Shown: in pieces, positions 12,053 through 24,654 of the stretch
Layout of the letters: every line of letters begins with the position of its first letter
Position numbering within the stretch: position 1 is the first letter of the stretch
Source of the DNA: Bryopsis sp. KO-2023
Taxonomy: Eukaryota; Chlorophyta; Ulvophyceae; Bryopsidales; Bryopsidaceae
Length of the DNA: 64,000 bases
NCBI GenBank assembly: GCA_030272585.1
Contig: BSYQ01000006.1
Span: 2,877,001 to 2,941,000 of the forward strand
Direction: 5' to 3'
Notes under the pieces: generated by a model
What the model was told of the DNA's origin: nothing
The model's input: only the letters and a program-made list of their open reading frames with translations
The model's database searches: none
Translations under genes and position numbers: made by a program

Positions 12053-13315
12053 CGTGTGCTGAAGTGTGTGCGAGGATGCGGCAAGGAGTCGAAACGTGCA
12101 GGGTTACCCAAAACAGGCCCTGTCCACGAATTTTTAAAGCTCCCGTGTCACAGCACAACAGCGCCTTACTAACTCATTCCAAATTGGCCACAATTCAACC
12201 CACGTGGGTGGGGAGCAGAGGGTTTCCCTCTTAATTTTAGGTCAGCGGAAGCTGGAGTCGGAGGCAGAGGGGTGAAAAAAGGGGGTGAGTGCTGTGTCAG
12301 AAAATGTGGGTGTGTGATTCAGAATGTGTAAGAATGACTTGTGCGACCAGCCTCTTGCCAAGAGTGTGGGGTGGGATCTACCATCAACGGTATGAAATTT
12401 TTTTGTCGGGGGGGGGGAGGCGTGATATTCCAGGTAAGCAATGGGAGCGTAGAGTGAAAACTTCCTTTGGGGGGGGTGTTGTAGACACGAATATCTTACA
12501 GAAAAGGGTCAAGACACAACGACGAGCATCCCTTCATCCTCCCTTGCTGTGTCAAGTTGTGGAACGAACTTCGGGGTAATTCACGGGATTCCAACAGGAG
12601 AAAATAGTCCAACAAATTTGTTGGATCTAAAGCTGTCTTTGGACCTTCTCAAAGAATCCCCCACATTCGGGTGGGAAGTTTGCTTCCTTGACCTTCCTTC
12701 GGAAACTTTGCACTGTTGTTCTACACAATCATAGAATTAGCTATGAGTCTCGACCACACCGATCGCAAGCGTTAACGAGCTGGATCGGAAGATGGTCTAC
12801 TACACTGAACAGTGTTGTGATGGTCATGATGTCGTGTAGAAGTGGCATCGATTTTCAGTACAGGAGTAAGCAGATATTTCGAGCGATTTCAGGAGCTTTA
12901 AAGCTAGATTTTGATATCTTTTCGCCGCCTTCATTTTCAAGTTCGAAGGATCGCACGAAAAAAAAAACTGCTTCAGGGCTCCAAAAAACTTTTTTCTAAG
13001 TTTTTTTTTTTTTTTTCTAAGTTTGTTCAACTGAGATCATTACTCAGTTATGCTGAGTAATATAGCGGTGCTGGACAGCATCAGTCTTGAGTAAGGCGAA
13101 GCAAAATCGCAAAGTTTTCACTGACATACTCCTGGAAGCGTAATTCAGCCATACAAAACACTTTTCAAACAGCCGCTGTCTGGGGTGTATGCTCCTTCGA
13201 TCCTGCGCGGTCATTTTCGCTTCCCTCTTGATATATTTGTTGCGTCGCCAACTTATCGCCCCAAAGTCACCTGGGTTCGAAGGTAACTAACGTCGCACCA
13301 GTGGCGGCAGCCATC
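12053..13315. other. Divergent intergenic region, 1.26 kb
   Basis: This separates the minus-strand Cys-rich gene from the plus-strand CutA gene. It holds a perfect 18-bp palindrome at 12608-12625 (centre AACAAATTTGTT), a 9-bp hairpin with a 5-nt loop at 13039-13061 (ATTACTCAG / CTGAGTAAT), a T/G-run tract near 12400-12418 and a long T run at 13000-13017. No exon could be supported. Confidence 0.4.
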
Positions 13316-14430
13316 ATGTTGGCTATGTTGGTTGGCGGTCGTCGGGTGTTGGGAGTTTGTTTGGGATCGAGGGTGCAGCGATTTCGAACGGCGCTGGCCC
13401 GCCCAAGCGTGAGTCAGTTCAGTCCGAAAGTAAGCGAACAAGGGGCTGCGCGGTTGACGCAACTGTCACGCAGAGCGACTCTTGGGGCGATTGTTTTCGC
13501 GTCTCCATCGGCTTGCCTAAGTACGAGTGGCGGTTGCGTGATCATTTTGATTTGATCGATGTTTTCTGGATCCTGTTGGGAGCTGAATTTCTTGCATTTT
13601 CGAACAAAAAAAAAGTTGCATAAATCGCGCCCCTCGAATCGACCCTACATCTCCCAGAATTGCTGTTCGATTGCATTTCAAACTTTGATCCTTAGACTTC
13701 TTTTGTGTTTTGTTTCTTTTTTTTCCTTAAATCTAGCATCCTCCGCAACTCCATCAGAAATAATGACTGATGCATCTGGTCAGGATCTGATTGCAGTGTA
13801 TGTTACGGTTCCAGACATGGAGACAGGTGCTACAGTATGACTGATCGATTCTTTATTGAAAGACTATTGTATTTATTTATTTATTTATTCATTCATTCTT
13901 TTTTTTTTGGGGGGGGGGCAATTGTTTTGGTACAAATGACAATGATAGGATGTTCTCTTCTTAATGAATTTCCTTTTGGTTTCCACTCGTTCCCTTACTT
14001 TCACTTTGCTCGAGTTTCTCTTAGTTTTTTCTTATTCTTACTCTTCTTATTAATCATTTTTTTCCTTGTGTTCGAATACCCTCTTCAAAAAAACCACGAA
14101 TCTTTTCTTTAATTTTTTTGTGACTTTTCTTTTTTTTTGGGGGGGGGTGGGGGTGGTTCAGGGAGGAAAATCGGTGGCGAACTCGTCGCAAAAAAGATGG
14201 CCGCATGTGTCAACGTGATCCCAGGTCTGACATCGATTTACTACTGGGAGGGGAAAGTGAACGAGGATTCTGAACTGCTGTTGATGATCAAAACCAGGAA
14301 GGCGAAACTCGAAGCCCTGACGGAAGCTGTCAATTCGCTGCACCCCTACGACGTCTGTGAAATCATTGCGGTGCCGATCGTGGGAGGAAGCGATCCATAT
14401 TTGAAATGGGTCGTAGAATGCACCACCTAG
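13316..14430 (+). CDS. CUTA: CutA-family protein, probably organelle-targeted, 3 exons, 187 aa
   Basis: Exons 13316-13520, 13737-13826 and 14162-14430 join in phase. The first 75 residues are rich in Arg, Ser and Ala with few acids, a probable chloroplast or mitochondrial transit peptide. The rest is a full CutA domain: AVYVTVPDMETG at strand 1, KKMAACVNVIPGLTSIYYW, LLLMIKTRKAKLEAL, HPYDVCEIIAVPI and YLKWV. CutA proteins are small trimers of ferredoxin-like subunits that bind divalent copper in bacteria and plants; plant CutA1 is plastid-located and its physiological role is unsettled. Intron 2 carries two T-run/G-run tracts, one just before its CAG acceptor. An in-frame GTG at 13301 exists, but the ATG at 13316 is preferred. 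Confidence 0.9.
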
Positions 14431-15251
14431 GAAAGCCAACCAGCATGAAAACTCTCAATCTTGGTTCACTTTTGCATGGTTTATATCTATCTTCTTTTTT
14501 TTTTTTTTTTCGGCGCATTGCACAGAAATTTTCAACTGGTTTTTGATGTAAGTGATGCTTTTTTGAGAGTGAGTGGTGTCAAGGTAAAGACTCCCCAGGT
14601 CGGTTGGACTGCTGCTGTTTGCTGTGTAAAGCTAGTCCCTTTTTTTGGTAAACTATAGATGATCGTGTTTCTTATTCTCGAGGGCATTAACATAGCCATG
14701 AAGAAAGCTGCATATTCTGTCTGTGCCCATTGCCGCTGTGTTTTGAAAAAAAAACAAAAAACAAAAAAAATTGAACTCAAATGAATCTGTAGGTAACCCC
14801 TCCATATGAAACAGTGGCCATTCAAAGGGAAGGATCCATAGGAGAAGATCAGTGTCCCCCAAGGTGGCATTTCGTGAACCAGGATAACCTGATAACCGAG
14901 GGACTCTTTTTGTTTTGATCGGGGGCTGAAGGTTCATGTGCATCTTTGGAATTTTGTTTCTAAACAACTAGGGACATGTGCAATATGAGAACCCATTTTT
15001 CCCAAGGTCCCCAATCCAACCAACCAACAAAGAAATGCTACCTGAGAAAGATATTCCACCCGTCACATACCTCTCTGAACTCCATGAAAGAATGCAACGG
15101 ACTGGCGGCTGGATGTGAGTGGTACGTCCATTCACTGAAATTTGATGCCTTTTTTACACACGACAGACCCAACCAACATTGCGATTCGAATCAGGGTGTC
15201 AAGACAGGGCATCACCATTCGTGTGGCGCGAAATTTGACATCGTTGGGAAA
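14431..15251 (+). other. Intergenic, 0.8 kb, tandem plus-strand genes
   Basis: The first 350 bases are T/G-rich, as expected for the CutA 3' flank. The part from about 14970 is more balanced in composition and is probably the promoter and leader of the UPF0047 gene. The frame of that gene stays open upstream to about 14976 but has no recognisable domain there, so a longer N-terminus cannot be excluded. Confidence 0.35.
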
Positions 15252-16877
15252 ATGGCTCGATTCGCACAGCAAGAAATTCGACTGCCAGGTCTCAAACGCG
15301 GATGCCATTTGATCACTGACAAGGTCCCGAGCGAATTCGATCGTTTCGTTTTGTGAACAATTTGTCTGCAGGATTTCTCGAGTTATTTTTACGTACATCT
15401 CGTTGATTGGGCTTTCTGTCGTTTTTTGTTTTTTGGGGTGGGGGTGGAGCAGATTCAGCATGGCATTTCATCGCAACTCTCCGGTTTCAAAGCTGGACTG
15501 TGCCATATTTTCTGTGAGTGGTAGAAAAAATACTAATTGTATTTCTTTCAATAAAGAAAATTAATTTTCGATTCGAAGCATGTTGCTTTCTTTACCCCCA
15601 AAATCTTGTATCTCATACATTTTATGAGCGAAGCAATATGGATCCGTTTCGAGCGGCAATGTGACAAACTTGCTGAATTTTTCGACGAAATAAGTTAAAT
15701 AGGGATCCCGAGTTTTTGCTGTTTTTGCTTTTCAGTGCAACACACATCAGCATCTTTGACGATCAATGAGGTGATTGCTCCGCGGTTTTTTGTCAACAAC
15801 ACGATTTTTACTCCTTGCGATTCATTTTTCCAAATGTGATACATTGTTGCCGAAATTATCACAGTTTTTCAAATGATCATCCTTTTTGCTTTTTTCCCTC
15901 GTGGATTGGGTGCTTTCGTTTAGACGAGCGCTGCAGGGGGATATATATTTTTTTTTCGTGACTGATATAGTTTTTGACGCAGCTGTGGGCCCGGATGGGA
16001 AAGGAAAGCCTGGAGGAGACCCTTGGGATCGTTTTTCTTTCTCCTTGTGACTAATCCTAATGATAAAAGAAAAACGAGCTATGTTTTGGCTGATTGCCGT
16101 TTTTTAACGGTCATCATTTTCTTGTTCGTAAAACACAGAATTGCGACCCAGATGTGAGGGTCGACATGGAAACTTTTCTCAATCGAGTGGTGCCAGAAGT
16201 ACGTCTTCAGGATTTTTGAATGCACTGCAATCAGGCCGAAAACCTCATGCAGCATGTTCACTGCCCAAATGAGTGATTGTGGCAGAACGTGAAAAAAAAA
16301 ATAAAAAAATGAAATAATGAAAAAATGAGGAAGTACGCTGCTGTTTGTGTTTGTGGCGGATTCTGCCTCGCATCCTGTTGCTGCTAAAACGGAAAAAAAA
16401 AACTGTGACTATTGAGATCTGTTTTTGAATTTTCTGTTTGTTTTTTTTTTGGCATGGGCTGCAGGGGTCTAAGGCCCCTTGGATTCATACAGACGAGGGC
16501 CCCGATGATATGCCAGCACATTGCAAATCCAGCATGTTTGGTTGTCAACTCACCATCCCCATAACTAATGGGAGGCTTAACCTCGGAACTTGGCAGGCAA
16601 GTGGTTCACATATTACGCTGGCTGCATTATTAATTTTTTTTTGTCAAAAAAAAAACAAAATTTGTCATGGGGAGTGAAGTGGGTTGTTTTTCAGATGTAT
16701 TGTATCGAGGCTGAAAGCTCCAATTGGCCCGTTGACTGTACAAACGAGGGGTACGGGTCGCTGCTTGCATGGTTGGACTGCTGATTAGTTGTGATTGTCA
16801 TGCAGGGGATTTGGCTTTGTGAACACAGAAACCATTCTTCTGGCCGGAGCCTGGTTGTCACTCTTCAAGGCCAATAA
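15252..16877 (+). CDS. YjbQ/UPF0047 family protein (secondary thiamine-phosphate synthase-like), 6 exons, 143 aa
   Basis: Exons 15252-15323, 15453-15513, 15736-15770, 16139-16198, 16465-16596 and 16806-16877 join in phase into 143 residues, the usual family length. The conserved blocks are [68 protein letters not shown] and LVVTLQG. The His and Asp residues in QHTSAS, DPD and DDMPAH are the invariant site of the family. Bacterial YjbQ has weak thiamine-phosphate synthase activity and its true role is unclear. Intron 5 starts with GC (TGGCAG|gcaagt at 16597), a GC-AG intron. Intron 1 ends in a G-rich tract before its acceptor. No transit peptide is obvious with this start, so the product may be cytosolic unless an upstream exon exists. 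Confidence 0.88.
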
Positions 16878-17880
16878 CGGACCTTCAGATTCTTTCTCGT
16901 TACAAATGCTACCACTGGCTCTTTTTCTTTTGTTCTGCAGCAAAAGGGGTAAAGATTGGAGGCTCCTGTTGAATGAGCATTCTTCCTTCTTTTTGTCAAT
17001 TTTTTTTTCCACTTACAGGGTTGTTTCAACATGATTATGATGGGATAATTTCTTGAGGATCTTTTTTTCTGGGGGAATGGGGGGTCTAACGCTGAAATGA
17101 ACGCTGAAATGAATGGAGGTTTAATGCACAAGCTGTGGAAGGGCAACCAAAAGCTGTTCAATGGTTTTTTTCTGTGGGAGGCCACACACTGAAAGGAAGA
17201 GATTTTCTTCGTGAACAGAAAATCCACGCCCTGTCGCTCTAATTACTCATATAAATCATGTGCCACCAGGCCTTTGTGGTGTTTCTTGATGCAAGCCAAG
17301 GAGCCGTACGAAGTGCAGATTGTTTCACAGGCGTTTTTAAAGATCGAGTTGAGTTGAGTGGACCTCAAAGCATCAAAGGATGGTCGTCAGAAAAAGAGAA
17401 CTGTTTCTTTTTTATTATTATTTTCTACTTAAGTATAAGCTAAGAATTATTTATTCCTCCACAGCAATCCCAAGAAAAATGGGGGGAAAAAGAATACGAG
17501 TCCCCCGTTTCTACCACCTTTTTTTCTTCCTTATTCAATTTTTAATTTCGGATCCCTGTGGAATTCAGCACAACGAACCTTTTCCCCAACCCACCCTCCA
17601 CAAAAAAAAAAATTCACAAGGACCATTCCAGGCAGCGTTTGTGATGTTCGATCGAGCCATGCACCTTTATCCTCCACAATAAATGTATGGTGGGCTCTGA
17701 ACGTAAGAAATCACAAGACAAACAAAAACCAAACCACGCATGCACTGCCTAAAAAAAAAAGTTCAGTCAATTTGATCCATAGCATGAAACTGGGTCTTGA
17801 TAAGATTTTCACGGGGGAAAAAAAACCCACACAACAAAGAACTTCAACGAAAAAATTATCTGAATAAAAGAAACAGATCC
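16878..17880. other. Convergent intergenic region, 1 kb
   Basis: This lies between the 3' ends of the UPF0047 gene (+) and the tandem-kinase gene (-). Plus-strand composition changes from G/T-rich to G-poor at about 17450-17560, which probably marks where the two 3' flanks meet. An AATAAA occurs at 17679-17684 on the plus strand. No coding exon is recognised. Confidence 0.4.
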
Positions 17881-20800
17881 TCATGTTTGGGGTTTCGTCA
17901 CTGACGATCGGCCCCCCAACTGTGCTATCCGGTTCAGCACAGATTCAGCATCCGGCCTCAACTTGGGGTCAGACTGCTGACATTCTCTAGCCAATGCCCT
18001 CCATTCACGGCTGCACCCTATTTTAGCTGGGGATGGGGCCGTCGGGCCCTGACACAGTAACCCCATTATCTTCCCCAGACTGTAGATATCAGCCTCCATT
18101 CCGATCGACTCTCCGCTCAGAACTTCAGGGGCGATGTAAGTTGCATCTCTGGTTTTCAGGGCTGAATGCAGACCAGGCCTGGCTGCTGGGGTTTTCAGAC
18201 ATTGTGAAAGCGAAACGTCGGTGATCTTGGCAGCCAGGTATCCATCGCTGTTGAAGTGCATGACGATGTTTTTCGGTGTCAATCCCAACAGGGCTATGTG
18301 GTGAGAATGGATGTGGACCAGGGCGCTAGCCAGCTGGGCCCCAATCTCGCCGATGTCCTCGCTTTTCAGCTTCATTTTCTTTCTGAAAAAAGTTTGCAAC
18401 AGGAAAATCGTTGAACGGCCATGGGTGGAACAAGATGCATTCGAATTGAGGGCATCACCCTGCTTGTCTCCATGCTCAAAATCGAGAAGAATGTGACAGT
18501 TGATTTTTTTTTGGGGGGGGGGGGTGATTCTAATTTGGTGGAAGCTGGGGGGCTTACCCTATGTCTTTCAACGTGGTGGTCCCCAAACCCAGATGCTCGG
18601 TGATGATTCCAGAGACTACAGGCACCATCCGAACGTCGAACTCCACGGAGCCGTTCACGGTGGCACCGATCAATCGAATGATGTTTGGATGGTGCAGCGT
18701 CGACAGCACGCGTACCTCATGCATGGCATGTGCATCCATTTTCTGAAAGAAAAACATCGGAAATGAAAAAAAAAAATGCATCCATACATTAAAAGAAAAT
18801 CAATGATTTGTAACCATTTAGATGCCAGTGAAAATGGCACAAACATACAGCATACCCTGGAGAAAAAATTAAATTTTATCGCTCCAAAAAGGTTGAAATA
18901 CTTTGCAAATTATCGTGGATTTCCAGATATTTGGTGACCTGCCATTCAAGGTGTAAAAATCATCATGTGGAAGAGGCCAACCACCAGGAGCTGAGTGCCC
19001 ACCTCGTATATTTTCGCCCTGACGGTCCAATTAGACAAAAACACATCCCCATACGATCCATGGCCAATGTGTTCGCCGGCATCCAGATCCCCCAGATTGA
19101 TCGGATAATTACTCATTAGTGCAGAATCTACCAAATCCTTTGAAATGGAAGGTGCCCCGAAACACCCAGCATCCATCCCACTCGATCCAAACCGCTCCCC
19201 CAGGAGATCACGACCTTTCCCGCTGTTCTTGTACATCCCCACCATTTCGTAGTCGGTTTCCCTGGTATCGTTATGATCGACCTTGTCAAAATTATTACCA
19301 TCCACCCACACCGAATTGGAGTTGTTTTTGCCGCCGGTTTCCTCCAGCAAGATGCTTCTGAGATCCTCGGACAGCCGAACTGCGATTTCTTTGAAACTGG
19401 GCCGGTCTTCTGGATGCCATTGTAAACAGTCCCTCACCAGCGAATTCCATTCTGGCTCCCCAGCACTGGGGAGCCTCAGCCCGACGGGGTCGTAGTCACG
19501 CATCCTGAAAAAAAAAAAAGCAAACAAAGTAAAAAGGGATGCACATCAGAAATCAAGCGAAAACATGTCCAATTCGAAAGATCCCGTTTTTCCCTGCATT
19601 TGTCAGCTTAACAGAAAACCTCGGTGTAAACGTCGAAAATATCCCCTCAAGTTATCCTTGAGTTATTCTGAAGTTGAACTTCTTGATTGAATCATCCAAC
19701 ACAATCTATGTTGGGAATCCTCCAATACGTTCCAGTCCTAATCATTGAGCAACCCACCCACAAACTCGATCAGGATTATTTCCCCAGTCAGACAAAACTC
19801 CACACTGTATCGCACCTGTCCATGACCTCAGACATTTTCCATCTTTTGTATGGATACTCCCTCGTATACATTTCCCACAACACCACCCCAAATGACCAAA
19901 CATCCACCATCTCAGTCACGTTCCTGTCGTTCAGCACTTGCTCCGGAGCCAGGTAATGTCTGGTTCCTCGCCATCTATCCCCCCCTTCCAATATAGCATC
20001 CACGTAGCGGCTGCCTTCTTGCCGAAGGGCCATCCCAAAATCAATCAGCTTTGCTGAAACGGGGGAGCGGGATGAGGGGGGGAATCCGGTGACCATCAGC
20101 TGCTCGGGTTTCACGTCGAAATGGATTATGTTGATGCTGTGGAGGTACTCCAATGCTCGAGCGATGTCCAATGCGATTTTGTATCGGGCTGCACGGGGCA
20201 GAGGGGGAAGACTTCTGAGGGTGGCGACCAAAAAGAAAGGAAAAAAACAAAAAAAAACCAGAACAGCAGATGCTGAAGTCAGTCATTTTGTGAATAAAAA
20301 TCACATGACCATGCACTGATCCAGATACTTTGTTTGAGGTCAGTGTGTGCTTCATGTCTTTTTTTCTAGTTTTTTTTTCTCTTTTTTTTTTTTAAATCCT
20401 TGCTGGATGCATGGTTTCTTATTAACATTGCTGGAATCGTTTCCAGCTATCAACTGGATGAGTAAAGAATATGATTGAAAACCTAAAAACGATTAACGAT
20501 CTATCCGGCTCGGTGTTTTCTTGCCCCTCTTAGGCCTCGCTCTGCCCCCCCCCCCCCCCAAAAAAAAAAATAGTAATGATAATAACAATAAAACTAAAAT
20601 ATAGATATATCATTCCTATTCCATTTTTTGTTTTTGATGAAAACGATGCGAAAAAATGGGTACCTTTTGGACAACTCGTCCAGAATGTGTTCCAATTGCT
20701 GGCCTGGGTAATATTCCATCATGAACCCAGCTGGCTTCGGTGGAACGGTGCGCTCAGTGTCATTCAGTATGGTCCCCAAGAAACGAACTATGCCCGGATT

Positions 20801-22299
20801 GTGAGAAACGGAATGAAGCTTCATTTCGTTCACCACATCCTCATCGATTTTGCGCTCTGCCTTATATATCCCACAGCAAAACAAAAAACCAGTTCAGAAG
20901 ATTTTTCCCAGCGGCGGGGCCACTGCTGCTGGTTTATATATATATAAACCTGTATGCTCAAGTTTGTCTGAAATTGATAACGATAATGGTCAGGCTTTAG
21001 CCTACCCTGAAGACCTTCACAGCGATCGTGTAGTTTGCCTCAAACCCCAGAGGATTTCCATCATCTTTCACATGCACAATAGCATCAATCGGGATTTGAA
21101 GCAGCTCCTCCAGCCAATCCTTGGACTGTTTGTCTTTTTCATCGGGGTTTTGCTGTTGTGGGGTGAAGCTGCTTGGTCTTGAGATTGGGGGGTTGATGTC
21201 TGACGCGGGTTCAGAGCCAGACGGTGCATGGTAATAATAACCTGCATGAAACAATGAACCAACAAAACACGATTTTTTTGAGGGAGGGACAAAGCCCAGT
21301 TTTTCGAACAGCAGGATGCCTCGACTTGAATTTTTGAAATGAGCAAGGGCAATATGGGTCTGTCAAGCACTTATCAAGATCATCTGCTAACCAATTGGAT
21401 TTATTGACCTCAGCTGCAAGGTTCAATGTATTTAAGGGTGTCTGTCTGATCGCTTTGGAGCAGATGTCATTTCCTGCTGAATACTTTACTTTACTGTGGC
21501 ATTTCGATATTGCAAAATTTGGCCACACCTTTCCAACCCTCCAAAAAAACTAACAGAAAAGCAAAAGGCTTGCCAATGTACCCTCCGTTTTCTAGGAGGG
21601 AAAAACAGAAAGCCCCATACCTTCCAAGCATATGATGGCAATGATGCACAATTGCACTGTCACTGCCCAGCCAGCCCATCTCCACAGAAAATGTCGGTCC
21701 CTCAGAAACCGACTTCGTCTCATCTCAAGCTTGATGGATCTGTGTAAAGGTGTTTCCATCTACCCAATCCAGAACCCAGATGAATGCAAGCAAACCTCCT
21801 GTGTTTTCGTTTTCTTGACACGCAACGCCAATCCCCCCCCCTCCCCCTCTCCTTTCGCGAGACTCCGGCCCAGCCGATGCTTCAATGCTTGCACCAGAAA
21901 GGTCGTCCAGAACCAGAATTTCAACCCGAATCCAATCTCTGCCCAAAAGTTTCGATATTTTGCGAGTGCTGCGCCCTGGGATGCGATCTGGGGCTGAGGT
22001 GCAACGACGCAAGGCGCGATGTGCTGCTGCGACCCGCTTTGGCTCCAGGTCGTTCGCTGGCGCCCCCGTGCAACATCCAAGACGGGTGAGCAACGAATAA
22101 TGGGCTCAATCTGAGCCGCCGTCACATCACTGGGCCTTTGGTTGTTGGACGCGACGAGGTGGGAGGCTTGTTTGGCTGGCATATCCATTTCCTTCCCGTG
22201 GAACAGTGCAACAAGCTTCTTCACCTGTCTGGTGGCTTTCGCTTTGGAACGAGCGATGATCACGCGCGCGCGCGCGTCTGCAAGTTTGTGTGAAGCCAT
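17881..22299 (-). CDS. Membrane-anchored tandem protein kinase-pseudokinase, 8 exons, 891 aa
   Basis: Exons 22299-21764, 21739-21621, 21241-21006, 20860-20664, 20214-19816, 19504-19003, 18742-18558 and 18382-17881 join in phase. Residues about 195-217 (WAGWAVTVQLCIIAIICLEG) form a likely transmembrane helix; a weaker hydrophobic stretch lies near 140. Kinase 1 (about 270-530) has IAVKVF, the helix C Glu, HFDVKPEQ in place of HRD-K-N, DFG, an APE motif and DVWSFGV; its glycine loop is poor, but it may be active. Kinase 2 (about 600-880) has GHGSYGDVF, a candidate Lys in RAKIY and HHPNIIRLIG, but reads LLGLTPKN where HRDLKPxN is expected and TDVS instead of DFG, so it lacks the catalytic Asp. 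The arrangement resembles plant tandem kinase proteins. The intron before exon 4 uses an AAG acceptor. The first 140 residues are of uncertain model quality. Confidence 0.78.
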
Positions 22300-22502
22300 G
22301 CGCTTCCCGGCAGGCGTTTGAGTCTATGTCAGACGCGGAACGCCGAAAGCGGCGCACGCTTTGGTGAATCACCCAACGCTTGCAGCGAGCGAGAAGTCCC
22401 CTCTGATAGGATAATCGAAGTGCTGGAGGAGGGTGGACGACAACCCCGCTCCAGCGCAAGAAGCGATTTTCTTCCGTTTTGAACGCAGCGAATTGCGTCG
22501 CA
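22300..22502. promoter_or_regulatory. Short bidirectional promoter between tandem kinase and LysM chitinase
   Basis: Only 203 bases separate the two divergent start codons, so the genes must share promoter DNA and could be co-regulated. The segment is GC-rich relative to the introns, with no clear TATA box. A (CG)n stretch at 22262-22277 lies just inside the kinase first exon. Confidence 0.5.
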
Positions 22503-24606
22503 ATGGGGTTTTGCCGAATGTCTCGCACACTATGGTTCTTCGTCTTTCTAGCGATGGCATGCAAGGTCGCCAAAACGGTAGAAGGTAGGTTGCGTCGGAG
22601 GAAGCATATGCATATGCATATGCATATGCATACACGGCAAAATTTAAACGTTGCCTTGGCTGGTGTGCTTTGTCCCCCCCAAGAGTTTATTGCAATGATG
22701 TCCACGGAGCCGCTGGTAATTTCATGAACGAGGCACTTGCGCAACGGGCGTGCTGATTTCGTTGTGTTGGTTTCGAAGGCATGGGCCCCTGCAGAAACTT
22801 AATGGTGTCTGCTAGCGACTTTGCGTGTGCTGGATTCTCGCGCGACACTCGGCAAAGTCTCAATGCTGCCATGAACGAGATGCAGTTCAAGTTTTGCAAC
22901 AGGTATGCCTCAATCTCTTATTTTCTCAACACTGGCAAGACAGCCGTCCAGAGCCTTGAAAAAAAAGTACACCAGCTTCTCTCGGCGCGTGTTGTTGTTA
23001 ATATATCCCATACTTCTTGACTTCTTGGTTGCTTTTGTTCGTTCTATCCACCCGCTGAACAAAAAAATTGTTTTAGGCAAGAGATAGCGATGTTTCTCGG
23101 TCAAGTAAAGCACGAAGGAGGTTCAGACCCGACGAGACAAACGGAGTTCTGCGCCTTGAACGGTAAGTTCACCATCTAGTGACTGCAAAAATTGAACGAA
23201 CGTTGCTATTCTACTTATTGTGTTCTGCTGGAAGATGAACAGAACCTTGTCCATACATACATTATATTTTTCTCGTGTTTGTACCAGGGTCTTGCGATTT
23301 GAACGCTTATAATGTATGTCCCTGGAATCCTTCCGTCCAGCCGGCACCTGGCCAACACTACAGAGGACGCGGACCGATTCAGCTTTCCTGGTCATGCAAC
23401 TACAAGGCGGCTGGGGACGCGCTTGGTGTTGATCTGCTCTCAAATCCAAACAAAATACTGATGGACGATAAGCTTTCGTGGAAGACGGCGCTCTGGTACT
23501 GGGACTTGGATATCGCGGGCGCTAGTTCACACACTGTTGCATGGAGGGACCTTAATTTCGGAGCCACCACGAGGAAAATCAACGGGGCTCTCGAGTGCGA
23601 TAACGGTCCATCCTCAAGAAGTCAATTGTCGCGCGCAAGGAACTACCGCAGCATTGCGAAGTGCATGGGTCTGGCTCCGGTCAAGACGAACCTGTTTTGT
23701 AGTCCTGGACTGACTTTGGAAGAAGATAGAGAGGGATGTCCCAGAGTGCACACAGTGGAGAGCGGCGACATCTGCTACAATATCTGGAGGTCCAATGGTT
23801 TGACAGAGAAGCAGTTTCGGGACCTGAATCCTGGGATCAACTGCAACGCCCTCCAGATCGGTCAAAGACTCTGTGTTGGAGGCGCCGCTCCTGGTACTTC
23901 CTCGCCTCCTACTCGCCCGCCAGCTCCAACTGCACCTACGCCGGTGCTGATGCCGATACCAACACCGTTTCCCCCTCCACCACTGACCATGGCCCCGCCC
24001 TTACCAACACCAACCGCACCATCTGGACCATCATCAATGTGTGGAGCTTATCATATCGTCCGAAGTGGGGACACATGTTATGATCTCTGGAGAGTGAACG
24101 GATTGACAGAGAACCAGTTCCGCAACTTAAATCCTGGAATCAACTGCTTCTCTTTACAGATTGGTCAAAGGGCGTGCGTCAGAGGAGGCGGGAGCGCGAT
24201 ACCCTCACCCCCACTGACACAACCCCCGCCGCCGCCGCCGACACCGCCACCGCCGCCAGCTCCGAGCTCTCCATCTTGTACCAGATTCCACAGTGTCGTT
24301 TCGGGTGATACGTGCTGGGCGATCTGGTCCAGATACAACCTGCCTCGCAAACTATTCTATGACTTGAATCGTGGAATTGAGTGTTTCAATCTGAAGATTG
24401 GCTTCAGAGTGTGCGTTGTGGGTTCACCATCGGCGCCGATTGCTTCGCCTACTTGTGGGGATGTCCGCTCCATTGTCAGAGGCGACACCTGCTATGATCT
24501 TTGGACGAGAAATGGGCTGAGAAGAGAACAGTTTTTCTCTCTGAACCCTAATGTCCAGTGCAGTAACTTGATGATTGGATCAAAGATATGTGTCGATTTT
24601 CCTTGA
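22503..24606 (+). CDS. Secreted GH19 chitinase with four C-terminal LysM domains, 4 exons, 536 aa
   Basis: Exons 22503-22584, 22779-22902, 23077-23162 and 23288-24606 join in phase. A signal peptide is present (core TLWFFVFLAMAC); a second ATG at 22518 would give a more typical one. The GH19 domain follows: FLGQVKHEGG carries the first catalytic Glu, YRGRGPIQLSW is the family hallmark, and LLSNPNKILMDDKLSWKTALW matches the conserved second half. Four Cys-containing LysM modules follow (about residues 250-297, 348-394, 428-474 and 487-535), each with a SGDTCY-like start and an LNPGIxC...IGQRxCV-like end, joined by Pro/Ser/Thr-rich linkers. LysM binds chitin or GlcNAc polymers, so the enzyme should be targeted to chitin outside the cell. 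Volvox also has LysM-GH19 chitinases. The first intron appears to use an AAG acceptor (22776-22778) and holds an (ATGCAT)n run. Confidence 0.9.
22606..22633. repeat. ATGCAT hexanucleotide microsatellite
   Basis: About four and a half copies of a self-complementary hexamer lie in intron 1 of the chitinase gene. Each unit is itself a palindrome, so the run can form alternative hairpins. Confidence 0.9.
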
Positions 24607-24654
24607 GTTTTTCGCAGAAAAGAAGGTCGTACACGAAAAGGAAATGTGTAACAA

